The notes beneath the pieces are model-generated. The model searched no databases and was not told the origin of the DNA. It was given only the letters and a program-made list of their open reading frames with translations. Below, in pieces: positions 63,450 through 64,000 of a stretch of 64,000 nt of DNA (position 1 is the first letter of the stretch; the number at the start of each line of letters is the position of its first letter). Source of the stretch: Novosphingobium sp. ERN07 (GTDB lineage Bacteria > Pseudomonadota > Alphaproteobacteria > Sphingomonadales > Sphingomonadaceae). The translations under genes were made by a program, and so were the position numbers. The DNA lies in contig NZ_JABAID010000014.1 in NCBI RefSeq assembly GCF_012641335.1, positions 1 to 64,000 on the forward strand. Direction: 5' to 3'.

Positions 63450-64000
63450 TCAGGAAAACGGCGGGCAAGGCACGCCCTGCGCGACCGGGATTTCCTTCGT
63501 CCGCCGATAGACCGCGATAGAGCCTGCCGAAGGAATCTGCGCATAGTGCCTGGCAACAAAGGCCTGCAATTCCGCATTTCTGGTGAAGAACCGCTGCACG
63601 TCGAACGCCGCAGGCTGCAAGGCATAGTTGCGACGCTTTTCGAAGACGATCATCGCAGGCCGCCCACAACGCAGTTCGTCCAGAGCTTCGCGCCGGATCT
63701 GCACCGCCATGCGCTGCAACTCCGGTCGGTTAGGGCCGACGATCTCCGCGTGCGCAATGGCTGGCAGCATCCAATAGGCATAGTAGCGCGATCGCAACAC
63801 CAGCCCGTGATCCTCAGCCGTAGGCCAGCCCCACATCGGATCGGTCGCGGCGATGAACACTGTTTCGCCGGGCGTTACGGTTGCCAGCACCGGATCGATC
63901 TCTTCGCGAAACAGATTGTGATACACACCAGTACGCAGCGGTAGCGAAAGCGGAAGGGCCATCACCACCACGCCCAGCACAGCCAGCAACCGGTTGCGCC
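63450..64000 (-). CDS. Membrane protein, C-terminal fragment (window edge)
   Basis: At least 183 residues, open at the window end, with a hydrophobic segment (LAVLGVVVMALPLSLPLRTG) followed by a soluble domain containing TPGETVFIAATDPMWGWPT and VGPNRPELQRMAVQIRREALDELRCGRPAMIVFEKRRNY. The soluble part resembles in position that of the downstream GT39-type gene (PDWVVVDHK, PAFYRAVF region), suggesting a tandem pair. The N-terminus lies outside the window. Confidence 0.6.
   Translation of the reverse strand, partial: RNRLLAVLGVVVMALPLSLPLRTGVYHNLFREEIDPVLATVTPGETVFIAATDPMWGWPTAEDHGLVLRSRYYAYWMLPAIAHAEIVGPNRPELQRMAVQIRREALDELRCGRPAMIVFEKRRNYALQPAAFDVQRFFTRNAELQAFVARHYAQIPSAGSIAVYRRTKEIPVAQGVPCPPFS

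Noticed and set aside
1..64000. tRNA genes, rRNA, CRISPR arrays, prophage
   Set aside because: No clover-leaf type sequence, regular spaced repeats, or phage gene cluster was recognised by eye in any gap. A tRNAscan or CRISPR tool run would settle it.

Overview
This GC-rich window reads as chromosomal DNA of an alphaproteobacterium, most probably a sphingomonad close to Novosphingobium. The evidence is the gene content: a CBP3-type cytochrome bc1 chaperone next to a DUF177 protein, HisZ, an HWE-family histidine kinase, a TIGR02186/TauE pair, a probable serC leader RNA, and intergenic palindromic repeats of types common in such genomes. Genus is inference. I see no rRNA, tRNA, CRISPR array, phage or complete insertion sequence. 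Almost all of the window is compact core-type gene content.

Layout. 0.2-3.3 kb: polysaccharide export and glycosylation (flippase, GT2, methyltransferase). 3.4-7.1 kb: a retropepsin-like protease, an Atm1-type ABC exporter and three small genes (GFA, DUF1737, membrane protein). 7.2-10.8 kb: hslVU, bamE, and the divergent CBP3/DUF177 pair. 10.8-18.4 kb: a MATE exporter, a HerA-like ATPase, TIGR02186 with TauE/SafE, and an NfrA/NfrB-like pair. 18.5-20.3 kb: nhaA and a Dps-like ferritin. 20.3-28.9 kb: a tightly packed type II secretion operon gspCDEFG-LMN without gspHIJK. 29-35.3 kb: Nudix hydrolase, dinB, Bcr/CflA exporter, GGDEF-EAL protein, LysR regulator, apaG. 35.4-41.1 kb: recO, leuB, a 270-bp mobile element, a GT2-GtrA fusion, a PMT-family transferase and metZ. 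41.2-45.2 kb: histidine kinase, a small conserved-looking protein, ubiK, tspO, tlyA, a lipoprotein. 45.2-50.6 kb: an unusual leader region, ilvE, a porin, an SDR dehydrogenase, a frameshifted gene and a siroheme-synthase-type protein. 50.7-58.5 kb: lysA, lptM-like, argH, a TlpA-like protein, serC, serA and hisZ. 58.5-64 kb: a palindromic repeat, an esterase, a ZnuD-like TonB receptor and two large membrane glycosyltransferase-type genes, the last cut by the window edge.

How genes work together. Amino-acid synthesis dominates the right half (leuB, metZ, ilvE, lysA, argH, serC, serA, hisZ). The envelope is the second theme (BamE, type II secretion, porin, TonB receptor, several glycosyltransferases and flippases).

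The most interesting signals are small. They are a near-perfect RpoH promoter abutting the hslV start codon (implying a leaderless heat-shock mRNA); a short reading frame upstream of ilvE preceded by a 14-nt complement to the usual 16S rRNA tail; a 270-bp element with 34-bp terminal inverted repeats that supplies part of the leuB stop codon and the next gene's ribosome-binding site; a type II secretion operon with no room for minor pseudopilins; and a shortened NfrAB-like pair.
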